Positions 7,982-15,613 of a stretch of 24,532 nt of DNA are shown here, piece after piece (within the stretch, counting starts at the first letter, position 1; every line of letters begins with the position of its first letter). Source of the DNA: UBA11524 sp051883695 (GTDB taxonomy: Bacteria; Bacillota; Clostridia; Christensenellales; Aristaeellaceae); contig JBJEUF010000015.1 in assembly GCA_051883695.1 (NCBI GenBank), positions 1 to 24,532 on the forward strand. The letters run 5' to 3'. The notes beneath the pieces are model-generated. The model saw only the letters and a program-made list of their open reading frames with translations. It had not been told where the DNA came from and ran no database searches. The translations under genes were made by a program, and so were the position numbers.

Positions 7982-9883
7982 ATGCTGACGGAATACATTG
8001 CGGAGCATCCGCTGAGCGTGCGCTATGCCGCGCAGTTTCCGCCCATGGCGAATCGTTCGGCCTGGGACGCGGTGGCGGCGCAGGATCGGGAGAATCTGCT
8101 GGCGCTGGCGCAGGAGTGGCGCGAGCAGCCCTATCCGGTGCTGACGGCGGGGATGTACGCCTCCTTCTGTCGCACCGGCAACCGCAAGGACTGCGAAACG
8201 CCCTACTTCGCCCGCCGGGTGAAGCTGTGCGCAGCGGCGCTGCACATGTGCCTGACCGGTGAAACGACCGACCTTGCGCAGGTGGAGGACGGATTGTGGC
8301 TCCTGTGCGAGGAAACCGTCTGGGCCATCAGCGCTCATGCGGGCTTGACCCCGGCGCATCCCTTCCCGGATGCAAACCGGACGATCATCGATCTGTTTGC
8401 GGCGCAGACGGGCATGATCCTGTCCTTCGTGTGTCAGCTGCTGGGCGATGCGCTGCATCCCGATCTGGTTGCCCGGGTGCATGGCGAGGTGGAACGGCGC
8501 ATCCTCCGTCCCTTCATGGAGAACGACGGGGAATGGTGGATGGGCTTTGTCCGCAAGGATCTGTGCAACTGGACGCCGTGGATTGTGTCCAATGTGCTGA
8601 TGACGGCGAATGTCTGGCATTTCGGCGGCGCGGTGCTGGTGGAGAGGGCCTGCGGGATGCTCGACCGCTGGCTGGACGTGGTGCCGGAGGACGGCGGCTG
8701 CGACGAAGGCGCCGGGTATTGGAACATGGCGGCGGGCGCGTTCCTCGATTGCCTGATGCTGCTGGAGACGGTCTGCGGCATGTCCCTGTGGGACGTGGAG
8801 AAGGTGCGCCGCATGATGGCGTATCCGGAGCTGATGTACCTGGGCAACGGCTGGTTCGCCAATTTCGCGGACTGTGACGCGCGGCCCTGGCTGAGCGGCG
8901 AACGGCTGCAATACGCGGGCGAAAGGACGGGCAATCCGGCTCTGATCCGCATGGGCGTTCAGATGCGCGGCCTGCCCGGGGATGCCCTGTTGGACACGCC
9001 GCACCTGTCCCGGGTGCTGATGCAGCTGTTCCATCCGGCGGTACCGCTGGAGGAAACGGCAGGGGACGCGGCGGCGGAGGCGCTGCTCCGGGAGAACTTC
9101 CGGATGCCCTGGCCGGACATGGGAAAGCTGCTGACGGAACGCGGCGTACCCGTCAAGGACGTGTGGCTGCCCGATCTGCAGGTGCGGCTGCTCGACCGGC
9201 GGGATCTGGCCTTCGGAATGGACAGGGGTCGCCGCATCATGCGTCAGCTGCACACCACGGCAGCCATGAAGGGTGGTCACAACGCGGAAAGCCATAACCA
9301 CAATGACGTCGGCAGCTTTCTGGTGGCGGTCAACGGGGAGATGCAGGTGGTGGACGCGGGCAACATGGTCTACACCGCCAAGACCTTCTCCGACAGGCGG
9401 TACGAGCTGTGGAACTGCCGCAGCGCCTATCACAACGTGCCGGTCATCGGCGGGCATGAGCAGCAATCCGGTGCGCAGTACAGGGCCCGGGAGGCAGAGC
9501 GCACGGACCTTGGCATGACGCTGGATATGGCGGACGCGTATCCGGCGGAGGCCGGCGCAAGGCGCTGCCGCCGGGAGATGTGGCTGGATGGCGGCAGGTT
9601 CGGGGTGAATGACGAAATCACCCTCAATGAACCGCAGCCGGTCACCTGGGTGCTGATGCTCCGGGACGAGCCGGTGCTGCAAGCGGAGCAGCGCTGCTGC
9701 TGCGGCAGGGAAACGGGCTTCTTCGTTGAGTGGCGGAGCGATGCGCCGCTGACGGCGGCGGTGGAGCCGTTGGCAATCACCGATGCCCGCATGGCCAGGA
9801 GCTATCCGGGCACGCTCTGGCGGCTGACCCTGACGGCAGCGCCTTCGACGCAGCACACGGTCTATATCACCATGGGCGCATGA
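7982..9883 (+). CDS. Heparinase II/III-like polysaccharide lyase
   Basis: The 633-residue protein has an N-terminal alpha-helical toroid (about 1-380) and a C-terminal beta-sandwich region typical of heparinase II/III-like lyases. The key motif is ESHNHNDVGSFLVAVNGEMQ (H438, H440, D442), followed by VDAGNMVYT. This matches the conserved N-H-x-D-x-G core of the family (Pfam PF07940). Lyases of this type cleave uronic-acid-containing chains by beta-elimination and leave 4,5-unsaturated uronates. No signal peptide is seen, so the enzyme is predicted to be cytoplasmic and to act on imported oligosaccharides. AAGGAGG lies 9 bases before the ATG. The GH88 gene follows 34 bases after its stop. Heparin, alginate, glucuronan and other substrates are all possible. 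Confidence 0.85.
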   Translation: MLTEYIAEHPLSVRYAAQFPPMANRSAWDAVAAQDRENLLALAQEWREQPYPVLTAGMYASFCRTGNRKDCETPYFARRVKLCAAALHMCLTGETTDLAQVEDGLWLLCEETVWAISAHAGLTPAHPFPDANRTIIDLFAAQTGMILSFVCQLLGDALHPDLVARVHGEVERRILRPFMENDGEWWMGFVRKDLCNWTPWIVSNVLMTANVWHFGGAVLVERACGMLDRWLDVVPEDGGCDEGAGYWNMAAGAFLDCLMLLETVCGMSLWDVEKVRRMMAYPELMYLGNGWFANFADCDARPWLSGERLQYAGERTGNPALIRMGVQMRGLPGDALLDTPHLSRVLMQLFHPAVPLEETAGDAAAEALLRENFRMPWPDMGKLLTERGVPVKDVWLPDLQVRLLDRRDLAFGMDRGRRIMRQLHTTAAMKGGHNAESHNHNDVGSFLVAVNGEMQVVDAGNMVYTAKTFSDRRYELWNCRSAYHNVPVIGGHEQQSGAQYRAREAERTDLGMTLDMADAYPAEAGARRCRREMWLDGGRFGVNDEITLNEPQPVTWVLMLRDEPVLQAEQRCCCGRETGFFVEWRSDAPLTAAVEPLAITDARMARSYPGTLWRLTLTAAPSTQHTVYITMGA

Positions 9884-9917
9884 CGGATGATGCGCATGAT
9901 GGAAGGAGGATACGGCA

Positions 9918-11045
9918 ATGCACAATGATGTGGAGCGGGTCGTCAGCCGGGTGCTGGAGAAGCTGCGCCGCACCGTTCCCATGGCGGCGGCAAGCGATCT
10001 GCTGCCCTACCGGAGCGAGAACGGCAAATGGGTGGCGTCCCCGTGGGACTGCGGCAACGGCTGGTGGACGGCGGGCTTCTGGCCGGGCATGATGTGGCTG
10101 CTGAACGCTCTCAGCCCGGAGGATACGTTCCATGACGAGGCGGTTCGGGCGACGGAGCTGATGACCGATCAGTTCCGCATTTACCGCCACCTGAACCATG
10201 ATGTGGGCTTCATGTTCCTGCTGTCCTGCGGCGCGCGGCACAAGCTGGACGGAGACGAGCAGTCCCGGTGGGACACCCTCCATGCGGCTTCCCTCCTGAT
10301 GGGCCGCTTCAACCCGACGGACACGCCCCGGGCGGGCTTTATCAAGGCCTGGGACGGCAGGGAGCAGCTGGGCTATGCGATCATCGACTGCATGATGAAC
10401 CTGCCGCTGCTCTATCGCGCGACCCGGGAAACGGGCGATCCGCGCTTCGCGGCGGTGGCGCGTATCCATGCGGACAAGGCGAAGAAGCATTTCGTGCGCG
10501 AGGACGGCTCCTGCCGCCATATCGTGGAGTTCGACCCGAAAACGGGTGCGTTTGTCCGGGAGCATGGCGGGCAGGGCTGCGCCGTGGGCAGCAGCTGGAG
10601 CCGCGGTCAGGCCTGGGCGCTGTACGGCTTCACGCTCCTGGCGATGAACACCGGCGACGCGGACGACCTCGCCACGGCGGAGCGGGTTGCGCGGTACTTC
10701 GCCGCCAACATCCGGGAGGACGGCCTGACCGACTGCGACTTCCGCCAGCCCGGGGAGGTTAGCCGTCTGGACAACATCGCGGGAGCCTGCGCGGCCTGCG
10801 GCTTCATCGAGCTGGCCGGGCTGACGGGCAAGGCGGAATACCGCGCCGCGGCGGAGAAGCTGCTGGACGGCCTGATCGACCATTGCTGCGACTTTGGCGA
10901 TACCTACTGCGGGTTGCTGACCCACTGCACCGCCGCCTACCATGACGACAATGTGGGAACCCACACCAATATCACCTACGGCGATTACTTCTTCGTCGAG
11001 GCGCTGTGCAAGCTCAAGGGCGTGGATCCGATGCTCTGGATCTGA
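9918..11045 (+). CDS. GH88 unsaturated glucuronyl hydrolase
   Basis: The 375-residue product has the length and motifs of GH88: GNGWWTAGFWPGMMWLL near 47, NHDVGFMF with D95, IIDCMMNLPLLY with D157, and SWSRGQAWALYGF near 222. D95 and D157 align by motif with the two catalytic aspartates known in Bacillus unsaturated glucuronyl hydrolase (D88 and D149). The enzyme hydrates the unsaturated uronate left by a lyase and so releases it from the oligosaccharide. It therefore acts after the lyase encoded immediately upstream. GH105 is a related alternative but fits less well. It has no signal peptide and is cytoplasmic. AAGGAGG lies 8 bases before the ATG. The gene ends the operon, followed by a terminator-like hairpin. 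Confidence 0.9.
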   Translation: MHNDVERVVSRVLEKLRRTVPMAAASDLLPYRSENGKWVASPWDCGNGWWTAGFWPGMMWLLNALSPEDTFHDEAVRATELMTDQFRIYRHLNHDVGFMFLLSCGARHKLDGDEQSRWDTLHAASLLMGRFNPTDTPRAGFIKAWDGREQLGYAIIDCMMNLPLLYRATRETGDPRFAAVARIHADKAKKHFVREDGSCRHIVEFDPKTGAFVREHGGQGCAVGSSWSRGQAWALYGFTLLAMNTGDADDLATAERVARYFAANIREDGLTDCDFRQPGEVSRLDNIAGACAACGFIELAGLTGKAEYRAAAEKLLDGLIDHCCDFGDTYCGLLTHCTAAYHDDNVGTHTNITYGDYFFVEALCKLKGVDPMLWI

Positions 11046-11062
11046 TGCAGCGCTATGCTAAG

Positions 11063-11091
11063 AATCCCCCGGCCGCTATGGTCGGGGGATT
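11063..11091 (+). terminator. Terminator-like hairpin after GH88 (copy A of a direct repeat)
   Basis: AATCCCCCGGCC and GGTCGGGGGATT form a 12-bp stem (one G-U pair) with a 5-nt loop, 17 bases after the GH88 stop. There is no good T-run after it: the following bases start the dispersed element. The same hairpin recurs at 11309-11334. Confidence 0.65.
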
Positions 11092-11334
11092 CAGACTATC
11101 AACAAACCCATGGGTGGCGTCGGAGGGCCCGCAGGCCCTTCGACTTTAGATCGAAAATCGGCGACATGCGCGGCGATTTTCGCGCGATTTCGTCAGAAAT
11201 CGCCTCCTTACACGAACGAACGGCCGGGAGAACGGCTTGCCGTTCGACCAGTGAGTGAGTGCGAAACCTCGACAAAGTGCCGAAGGCACTTTGTCGATGC
11301 CCTGCATTCCCCGGCCGCTATGGTCGGGGGATTC
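11067..11334. repeat. Structured dispersed element bounded by 26-nt direct repeats
   Basis: This fills most of the 333-bp gap between two convergent genes. The ends are an identical 26-nt sequence (11067-11092 and 11309-11334) that is itself a terminator-like hairpin. Between them are the 10-bp palindrome ACCCATGGGT (11106-11115) and further hairpins at 11121-11142 (9 bp), 11152-11182 (9 bp), 11184-11203 (8 bp), 11217-11246 (8 bp) and 11269-11297 (13 bp perfect, 3-nt loop). Bases 11090-11142 are identical to 24480-24532. No convincing protein is encoded: open frames here lack ribosome binding sites and family similarity. It could be a MITE-like mobile sequence or an RNA element. I cannot place it in a named family. 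Confidence 0.75.
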
Positions 11335-11378
11335 TGCTGTGGAACGGGCGACGCGGATGAACGCAGCTCGATGCGGCG

Positions 11379-11726
11379 TCAGCGGCTGCGCTCCCGCGTG
11401 AGAATGGCAGCGATCTCGTCTGCCTTCAACACCTTGCCGCAGGCGACCACCCTTTCGTCCACAACCAGGGCCGGCAGGGACATCACGCCATAGGCGGCGA
11501 TGACGGAAAAATCCGTAATCAGCTGCACCTCATCCGCAAGCCCCAGCTGAGCGACAGCGGCCCTTGCGTTCGATGCCAGCTCGTGGCATCTGGCGCATCC
11601 GCCGCCCAGCACCCGGATGCCGCCGCGCTGTTCCGACGGCTTCGCCTGTGCCGTGGCTTCCGGCGCGCCCGCGCAGCAGCCGGAATTTGCTTCGTCCTTC
11701 TTCCTGCCCAGTCCAAACAGTGCCAT
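11379..11726 (-). CDS. Small thioredoxin-like protein with CxxC (redox-active disulfide protein 2 type)
   Basis: The 115-residue protein has a variable N-terminal tail with a CC pair (C17, C18). A compact thioredoxin/glutaredoxin-like domain runs from about residue 36: IRVLGGGCARCHELASNA holds the active-site C44-x-x-C47, then SLPALVVDERVV gives the cis-proline region. Such proteins commonly accompany ArsP/YraQ-type permeases and ArsR regulators, where they may handle thiol chemistry of metalloids. The ATG at 11726 has AAGGAGAGG just upstream. It overlaps no other gene and is the last gene of the arsR operon, 13 bases after the permease stop. The redox role is inferred from the family; the partner is unknown. 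Confidence 0.8.
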   Translation of the reverse strand: MALFGLGRKKDEANSGCCAGAPEATAQAKPSEQRGGIRVLGGGCARCHELASNARAAVAQLGLADEVQLITDFSVIAAYGVMSLPALVVDERVVACGKVLKADEIAAILTRERSR

Positions 11727-11739
11727 GATATCCTCTCCT

Positions 11740-12744
11740 TTACATGAACAGGGGCTGCAGCCCGTTGAACAGATAGCCCACAAGGATGATGCCCAATGTG
11801 CAGATGGCGATGAAGACGCCCAGCAGCCTGGGCTTGACGGCCTTGCGCAGCATCACCATGGAGGGCAGTGAAAGGGTTGTGACGCCCATCATGAAGCTGA
11901 GGATCGTCCCCAGCTGCGCGCCCTTTGCCAGCAGCGCCTCCGCAATCGGGATGGTGCCAAAGATATCGGCGTACATGGGGATGCCGATCAGCGTCGCGAG
12001 AAGCACGCCAAGCGGGTTGCTGCTGCCAAGGATGGCCGCAACCCAATCCTCGGGAATCCAGTTGTGAATCAGTGCGCCGATGCCCACGCCCAGCAGGATG
12101 TACGGGAATACCTTCCTGAATGTGGCGGCAACCTGATCTCTGGCGTACATCAGGCGATCCTTCACCGTCAGGTCCGGAGCATCAAGGTCCACCGCGCTGG
12201 CTCTGCGGATGAACGCCTCGACCTGCTGCTCCAGATGCATGTGCTCGATGATCGTTCCGCCTGCCACCGCAACAAGCAGGCCCAGCAGGACATACAGAAC
12301 GGCTACCTTCGTGCCAAAGACGCTCGTCAGCAGAACCAGGCTGCCCAGATCGACCATGGGGGAGGAGATCAGGAAAGAGAAGGTGACCCCCAGAGGCAGA
12401 CCCGCGCTGGTAAAGCCGATGAACAGCGGAATGGACGAGCAGGAGCAGAACGGCGTTACCGTGCCCAGCAGCGCGGCAACGCAGCGGGCGCCCACGCCGT
12501 GAAACCGTCCCATGATCCGCCTGCTTCTCTGCGGGGGAAAGTAGCTCTGTATAAAGGAGATCACAAGGATCAGCAGGCAGAGCAGAACGGTGATCTTGAT
12601 GACATCGTACAGGAAAAACTGAACGCTGCCGCCGATGCTTGTTCCGATGTCCAGACCGGCGGCGCTCAGAAGGCGGCCGATGACCTCGTTCAGCCATTTC
12701 ATGCCCAGAATCTGATTCTGGAAAAAGTCCCAGGCCAAGCTCAA
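11740..12744 (-). CDS. ArsP/YraQ-family membrane permease (DUF318)
   Basis: This is a 334-residue integral membrane protein with about eight hydrophobic segments. It carries the family hallmark TPFCSCSS (C100, C102) in a conserved half and a repeat-like second half (GIPMYADIFGTIPIAEALLAKG). It is known as UPF0718/DUF318; some members export trivalent organoarsenicals (ArsP), others have unknown substrates. The start is a TTG at 12744 overlapping the arsR stop in TTGA, with GGGAG just upstream, which implies translational coupling. A second TTG at 12738 is an alternative. Context with an ArsR regulator and a CxxC protein supports metalloid or thiol-reactive substrate export. The substrate is inferred. 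Confidence 0.83.
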   Translation of the reverse strand: MSLAWDFFQNQILGMKWLNEVIGRLLSAAGLDIGTSIGGSVQFFLYDVIKITVLLCLLILVISFIQSYFPPQRSRRIMGRFHGVGARCVAALLGTVTPFCSCSSIPLFIGFTSAGLPLGVTFSFLISSPMVDLGSLVLLTSVFGTKVAVLYVLLGLLVAVAGGTIIEHMHLEQQVEAFIRRASAVDLDAPDLTVKDRLMYARDQVAATFRKVFPYILLGVGIGALIHNWIPEDWVAAILGSSNPLGVLLATLIGIPMYADIFGTIPIAEALLAKGAQLGTILSFMMGVTTLSLPSMVMLRKAVKPRLLGVFIAICTLGIILVGYLFNGLQPLFM

Positions 12745-13046
12745 TCACACTCCCTGCTGTGCGGCGTGTCCGACGGACAGCGGGACAATCCGTCGATGAA
12801 CTGCCTGAATGCGGTCAGCGTGTCGTGATTGAGCGAATAATGACTCCATTTGCCTTCCCTGCGCACATGGATCAGTCCGCATTCGCAGAGCACCCGCATG
12901 TGGTGGGACAGCGTTGGCTGGGTGATGCTGAACTGCTCCAGCAGGCGGCACGCGCACATTTCTCCCGCCGAAAGGGACTGAACGATGCGCAGACGATTGC
13001 TGCCGCTCAGCGCCTTGCAAATCAACGCGGCATCCATCTCAACCAT
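12741..13046 (-). CDS. ArsR/SmtB-family metalloid-responsive repressor
   Basis: The 101-residue protein is a winged-helix regulator: NRLRIVQSLSAGEMCACRLLEQFSITQPTLSHHMRVLCECGLIHVRREGKWSHYSLN. The CxC in EMCACRL (C31, C33) matches the arsenite-binding ELCVCDL motif of ArsR helix 3. Further cysteines lie at the C-terminus. Metalloid binding would release the operator and switch on the permease. The ATG at 13046 has GAGGAGG 7 bases upstream. It is first in an operon with the permease and the CxxC protein. The promoter has an inverted repeat consistent with autoregulation. Close relatives could sense antimony or another thiophilic metal. Confidence 0.88.
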   Translation of the reverse strand: MVEMDAALICKALSGSNRLRIVQSLSAGEMCACRLLEQFSITQPTLSHHMRVLCECGLIHVRREGKWSHYSLNHDTLTAFRQFIDGLSRCPSDTPHSRECD

Positions 13047-13064
13047 GTCGGTTCCTCCTCATAC

Positions 13065-13118
13065 ATTGATATTCGTCTATGCGAAGGCATTGTAGCACAC
13101 AGATAGACGGATGTCAAT
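13065..13118 (-). promoter_or_regulatory. arsR operon promoter with flanking inverted-repeat operator
   Basis: TTGACA (13112-13117) and TACAAT (13089-13094) are 17 bases apart on the minus strand. Two arms, ATTGATATTCGTCTAT (13065-13080) and ATAGACGGATGTCAAT (13103-13118), are inverted copies matching at 14 of 16 positions. One arm covers the -35; the other lies just past the start site. ArsR autoregulation is the likely reading. Confidence 0.75.
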
Positions 13119-13144
13119 ATGAAAAGCGCGTGAGCGGAAAAATA

Positions 13145-14596
13145 TTATTCGTTGCGCAGCTGTGCCATGTATGCGCCAAGCGCCGCCATATCCCGTGCCT
13201 GCAGGAAGCGGCTCTGCGGACGGTCGAAAACGGGGGTGCTGATGCATTCCCACGCGTCCGCGAGCGTCATCCACATGGCCTGCGTGCCGTGGGCGGATTC
13301 CGCCGCGGTCAGGTGCGGATGAAGCGTCTCGTCGGGGGTATCGACAAGGAAATAATAGGAGAGCTGCGTGTAATCCGCATAGGCGCGGTTTTCCTCCACA
13401 TAGCCCAGGGGTCTGGCAGACGCGACACGGCAGCCTGTTTCCTCCGCGACCTCCCGGCGCAGCGCGGTCAGGATGCTCTCGCCGTCCTCCACGCCGCCGC
13501 CGGGCAGCATGTAGATGCCGAAGTCCTTTGTGTGGGTCAGGGCGTACAGCCCATGCGGATTGCGGAGGATGGCGCGGGCGGTCAGCCGGGGCGCGGCGTG
13601 GGACAGGCCCTCCGTGCCCAGCAGGTCGCGATCCGTCAGGAGCGCCAGACGGCGCATGGGCTTATCCTCCCGCAGACGCGTGTAATACACGAAATCCATG
13701 CCCGGACAGGCGGTCGGCTCGGTCATCGTCCGGCGGAAGCAGAGCTTTTCGTACAGGTGGCAGTTGCCATGCTCCTGCAATATGGTGGCGAGCCGCCATT
13801 GCGCCGCCTCCGGGTAAAGCGAAAAGGCCTGCAGGAGCGCCGATTGCGCAATGCCCTGTCCCTGATGCTCCGGCAGCACGAAGAGCGGGCTGATGCGGCA
13901 GCAGGGTGCGCCGGCTTCGGTACGCTCGCGGACGATGCGCATCGCGCCAGCCGTCCGTTCCTTCTGCCGGATGAGATAGTAGTCCGTGGCGGCGCTGTCC
14001 AGCTGTCCTCTGACCTTGCTGAGCAGCTCCAGGGCGGGGGAGGTTTCGTCATCGTGCCAGCGCTGATACAGGGGCCAGAAGGCAGCGTGCTTCATCCGGT
14101 GGATGGCTTCCGCGTCCTCTGCGGCAGCGCGGATGAGCCGCACGTCCTCCATGGGAACAAGGGCTCTGGCGAAGATGCTGTCCGTTTCGCCGCCGTAGTT
14201 CTTCAGCGTGTCGATCTTCTCAAAGCCGTAGCGCTCATAGAAGCCCGTCATGTCCGACGGAATGTACACGGTGCGGAAGCCCTGCTCCCGGGCGTATTCG
14301 CAGGCCTGGGCGATCAGCTGCCCGCACACGCGCCGTCCCCGGAGGGCTTCGTCCACAAAGATGCTGCTGATCCATGGGGAATAGCGGTTTTCCGGATAAT
14401 AGTCCGTGGCCAGCAGGGTGCAGTAGCCGACGATGCGTCCCCCGGCGACGGCGGCAAATGCGGCCTCCCAGCCGGAAAAGCGGTTCTGGCGCAGCATGTC
14501 CGCCAGATGCGGGCCTGCACACCAGCCGCAGCCGTCCGCATAATCGGCCAGCGCAGGCCAGAGCGGATGCGCGGGGGTGAGTCGGAGCACTTGCAT
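13145..14596 (-). CDS. GNAT-GNAT-NUDIX fusion protein
   Basis: The 483-residue protein joins three domains. Residues 2-145 form a GNAT acetyltransferase (WISSIFVDEALRGRRVCGQLI, then FYERYGFEKI). Residues 151-305 form a second GNAT domain with the acetyl-CoA loop EHQGQGIAQSALL and LYEKLCFRR. Residues 312-480 form a NUDIX hydrolase with an intact box G367-x5-E373-x7-REVAEETG (R381, E382, E385, E386), which would bind metal and cleave a nucleoside-diphosphate-linked substrate. The ATG at 14596 is preferred: AAGGAG lies 9 bases upstream, and an upstream in-frame TTG is too close to it. It probably follows mscS in one transcript, 39 bases away. No frameshift is seen. Substrates are unknown. Confidence 0.82.
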   Translation of the reverse strand: MQVLRLTPAHPLWPALADYADGCGWCAGPHLADMLRQNRFSGWEAAFAAVAGGRIVGYCTLLATDYYPENRYSPWISSIFVDEALRGRRVCGQLIAQACEYAREQGFRTVYIPSDMTGFYERYGFEKIDTLKNYGGETDSIFARALVPMEDVRLIRAAAEDAEAIHRMKHAAFWPLYQRWHDDETSPALELLSKVRGQLDSAATDYYLIRQKERTAGAMRIVRERTEAGAPCCRISPLFVLPEHQGQGIAQSALLQAFSLYPEAAQWRLATILQEHGNCHLYEKLCFRRTMTEPTACPGMDFVYYTRLREDKPMRRLALLTDRDLLGTEGLSHAAPRLTARAILRNPHGLYALTHTKDFGIYMLPGGGVEDGESILTALRREVAEETGCRVASARPLGYVEENRAYADYTQLSYYFLVDTPDETLHPHLTAAESAHGTQAMWMTLADAWECISTPVFDRPQSRFLQARDMAALGAYMAQLRNE

Positions 14597-14635
14597 GGGG
14601 ATCAACTCCTTGGTCAGGATGATTCGGGCTGCGCG

Positions 14636-15466
14636 TCAGGCGATCCGCTCCGGCTTGTCCACATGGACGTCAAGCTGGCTGCGGGGAATGATGATGCCGC
14701 GGCTGTCCAGCGCGTCCTTGACGGCGCGCGTCAGGTCGAAGCGCACCGGCCAGTAATCCCCATTGGCGCACCAGACGCGCACGGTGTAGGTGAGCGCGTC
14801 GCCCGCGACCTCGGTCAGGCGGGTAAAGGGCGCGGGGTCGGACAGCACGCGGGGCTCGGCGGCGACGACATCCGCCAGAAGGGCTTCCACCTCCGCAATG
14901 GGGTGGGAGGGATCAATCCGGAAGGGGAGGTCCAGGCGGCGCGTGGGGGTGCAGGTCACGTTCTTGACGGTGGAGTTGGTCAGTGCGCCGTTGGGGATGG
15001 TGATCTCCATGCCGTCGAAGGTGTGCAGCACGGTATAGACCACGGTGATTTCCCTGACGGTGCCTTCTACGTTCTGCTCGGGGGCACAGATGTAGTCCCC
15101 CACGCGGAAGGGCTGGAAGATCAGCAGCATCAGCCCGCCGACGAAGTTGCTCAGCGAGCCCTGCATGGCCAGGCCGATCGCTGCCAGCACCGAGGCCAGC
15201 GCCGCGATGAAGGACGTGGTGGGTACGCCCAGGATCATGGCGATGGAGATGAACAGCAGCACATACAGCGCAACGGCTGTCGCGCTGGTGAGGAAGGACT
15301 GTACGCCCTTGTCCAGCCTTTCCAAACCGGGCAGCACGGGGAGCTTTTTCTTCAGCCATTTGATCAGCTTCAGTCCGACCACCAGCACCAGCAGCGCGTA
15401 CAGAATTTTCAGGCCGATGGTGCAGGCCAGCTCCCTGAGGAGCTCAAGCAGTGTCTCAAAGTCCAT
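14636..15466 (-). CDS. Small mechanosensitive ion channel (MscS family)
   Basis: The 276-residue membrane protein has an N-terminal helix (about 13-35), two more membrane segments and the pore-lining TM3. TM3 is followed by the family motif AMQGSLSNFVGGLMLLIFQPFRVGDYI and then by the beta-domain sequence IPNGALTNSTVKN. MscS channels open under membrane tension and release solutes on hypo-osmotic shock. The ATG at 15466 is preceded by AGAGG and a good promoter. The frame is open further upstream, but that stretch lies over the promoter and tRNA terminator. It is followed 39 bases later by the GNAT-NUDIX gene. The length is normal for the short MscS type. Confidence 0.9.
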   Translation of the reverse strand: MDFETLLELLRELACTIGLKILYALLVLVVGLKLIKWLKKKLPVLPGLERLDKGVQSFLTSATAVALYVLLFISIAMILGVPTTSFIAALASVLAAIGLAMQGSLSNFVGGLMLLIFQPFRVGDYICAPEQNVEGTVREITVVYTVLHTFDGMEITIPNGALTNSTVKNVTCTPTRRLDLPFRIDPSHPIAEVEALLADVVAAEPRVLSDPAPFTRLTEVAGDALTYTVRVWCANGDYWPVRFDLTRAVKDALDSRGIIIPRSQLDVHVDKPERIA

Positions 15467-15505
15467 GGGCGCACCTCTTTCGGAATTTGTCGGGCAATCA
15501 GATTT

Positions 15506-15534
15506 ATTGTATCGCGCGGAAGGGGGACTGTCAA
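15506..15534 (-). promoter_or_regulatory. mscS promoter
   Basis: A perfect TTGACA (15529-15534) and TACAAT (15506-15511), 17 bases apart on the minus strand, lie about 30 bases before the mscS ribosome binding site. They are directly downstream of the tRNA terminator. Confidence 0.85.
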
Positions 15535-15579
15535 CTGTGGCGGACACACGCTGTCCTTCCAGACCGGGCTGATTCAACG

Positions 15580-15608
15580 AAAAAAAGCGACCAGCCAAAG
15601 CTGATCGC
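15580..15608 (-). terminator. Intrinsic terminator of the tRNA operon
   Basis: GCGATCAGC pairs with GCTGGTCGC (9 bp, 4-nt loop, one G-U) on the minus strand. It is followed by seven T residues and lies just after tRNA-Cys. Confidence 0.9.
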
Positions 15609-15613
15609 TTGCG

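Noticed and set aside
11091..11308. Group II (class C) intron inserted after a terminator
   Set aside because: The location after a hairpin fits, but the element is too short, lacks a GUGYG-type 5' end, a recognisable domain V and a reverse transcriptase.
11063..11334. CRISPR array or integron attC site
   Set aside because: There are only two copies of the bounding 26-mer with one long interval, no regular spacers, no cas genes and no integrase. The conserved attC end motifs are not seen.
11110..11493. A 127-codon open frame in the dispersed element
   Set aside because: It runs through five hairpins and into the opposite strand of the CxxC gene, with no ribosome binding site and no recognisable domain.
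13079..15604. An 841-codon plus-strand open frame opposite the GNAT-NUDIX and mscS genes
   Set aside because: It spans two recognised genes and their regulatory DNA on the opposite strand; the composition is that of a shadow frame.
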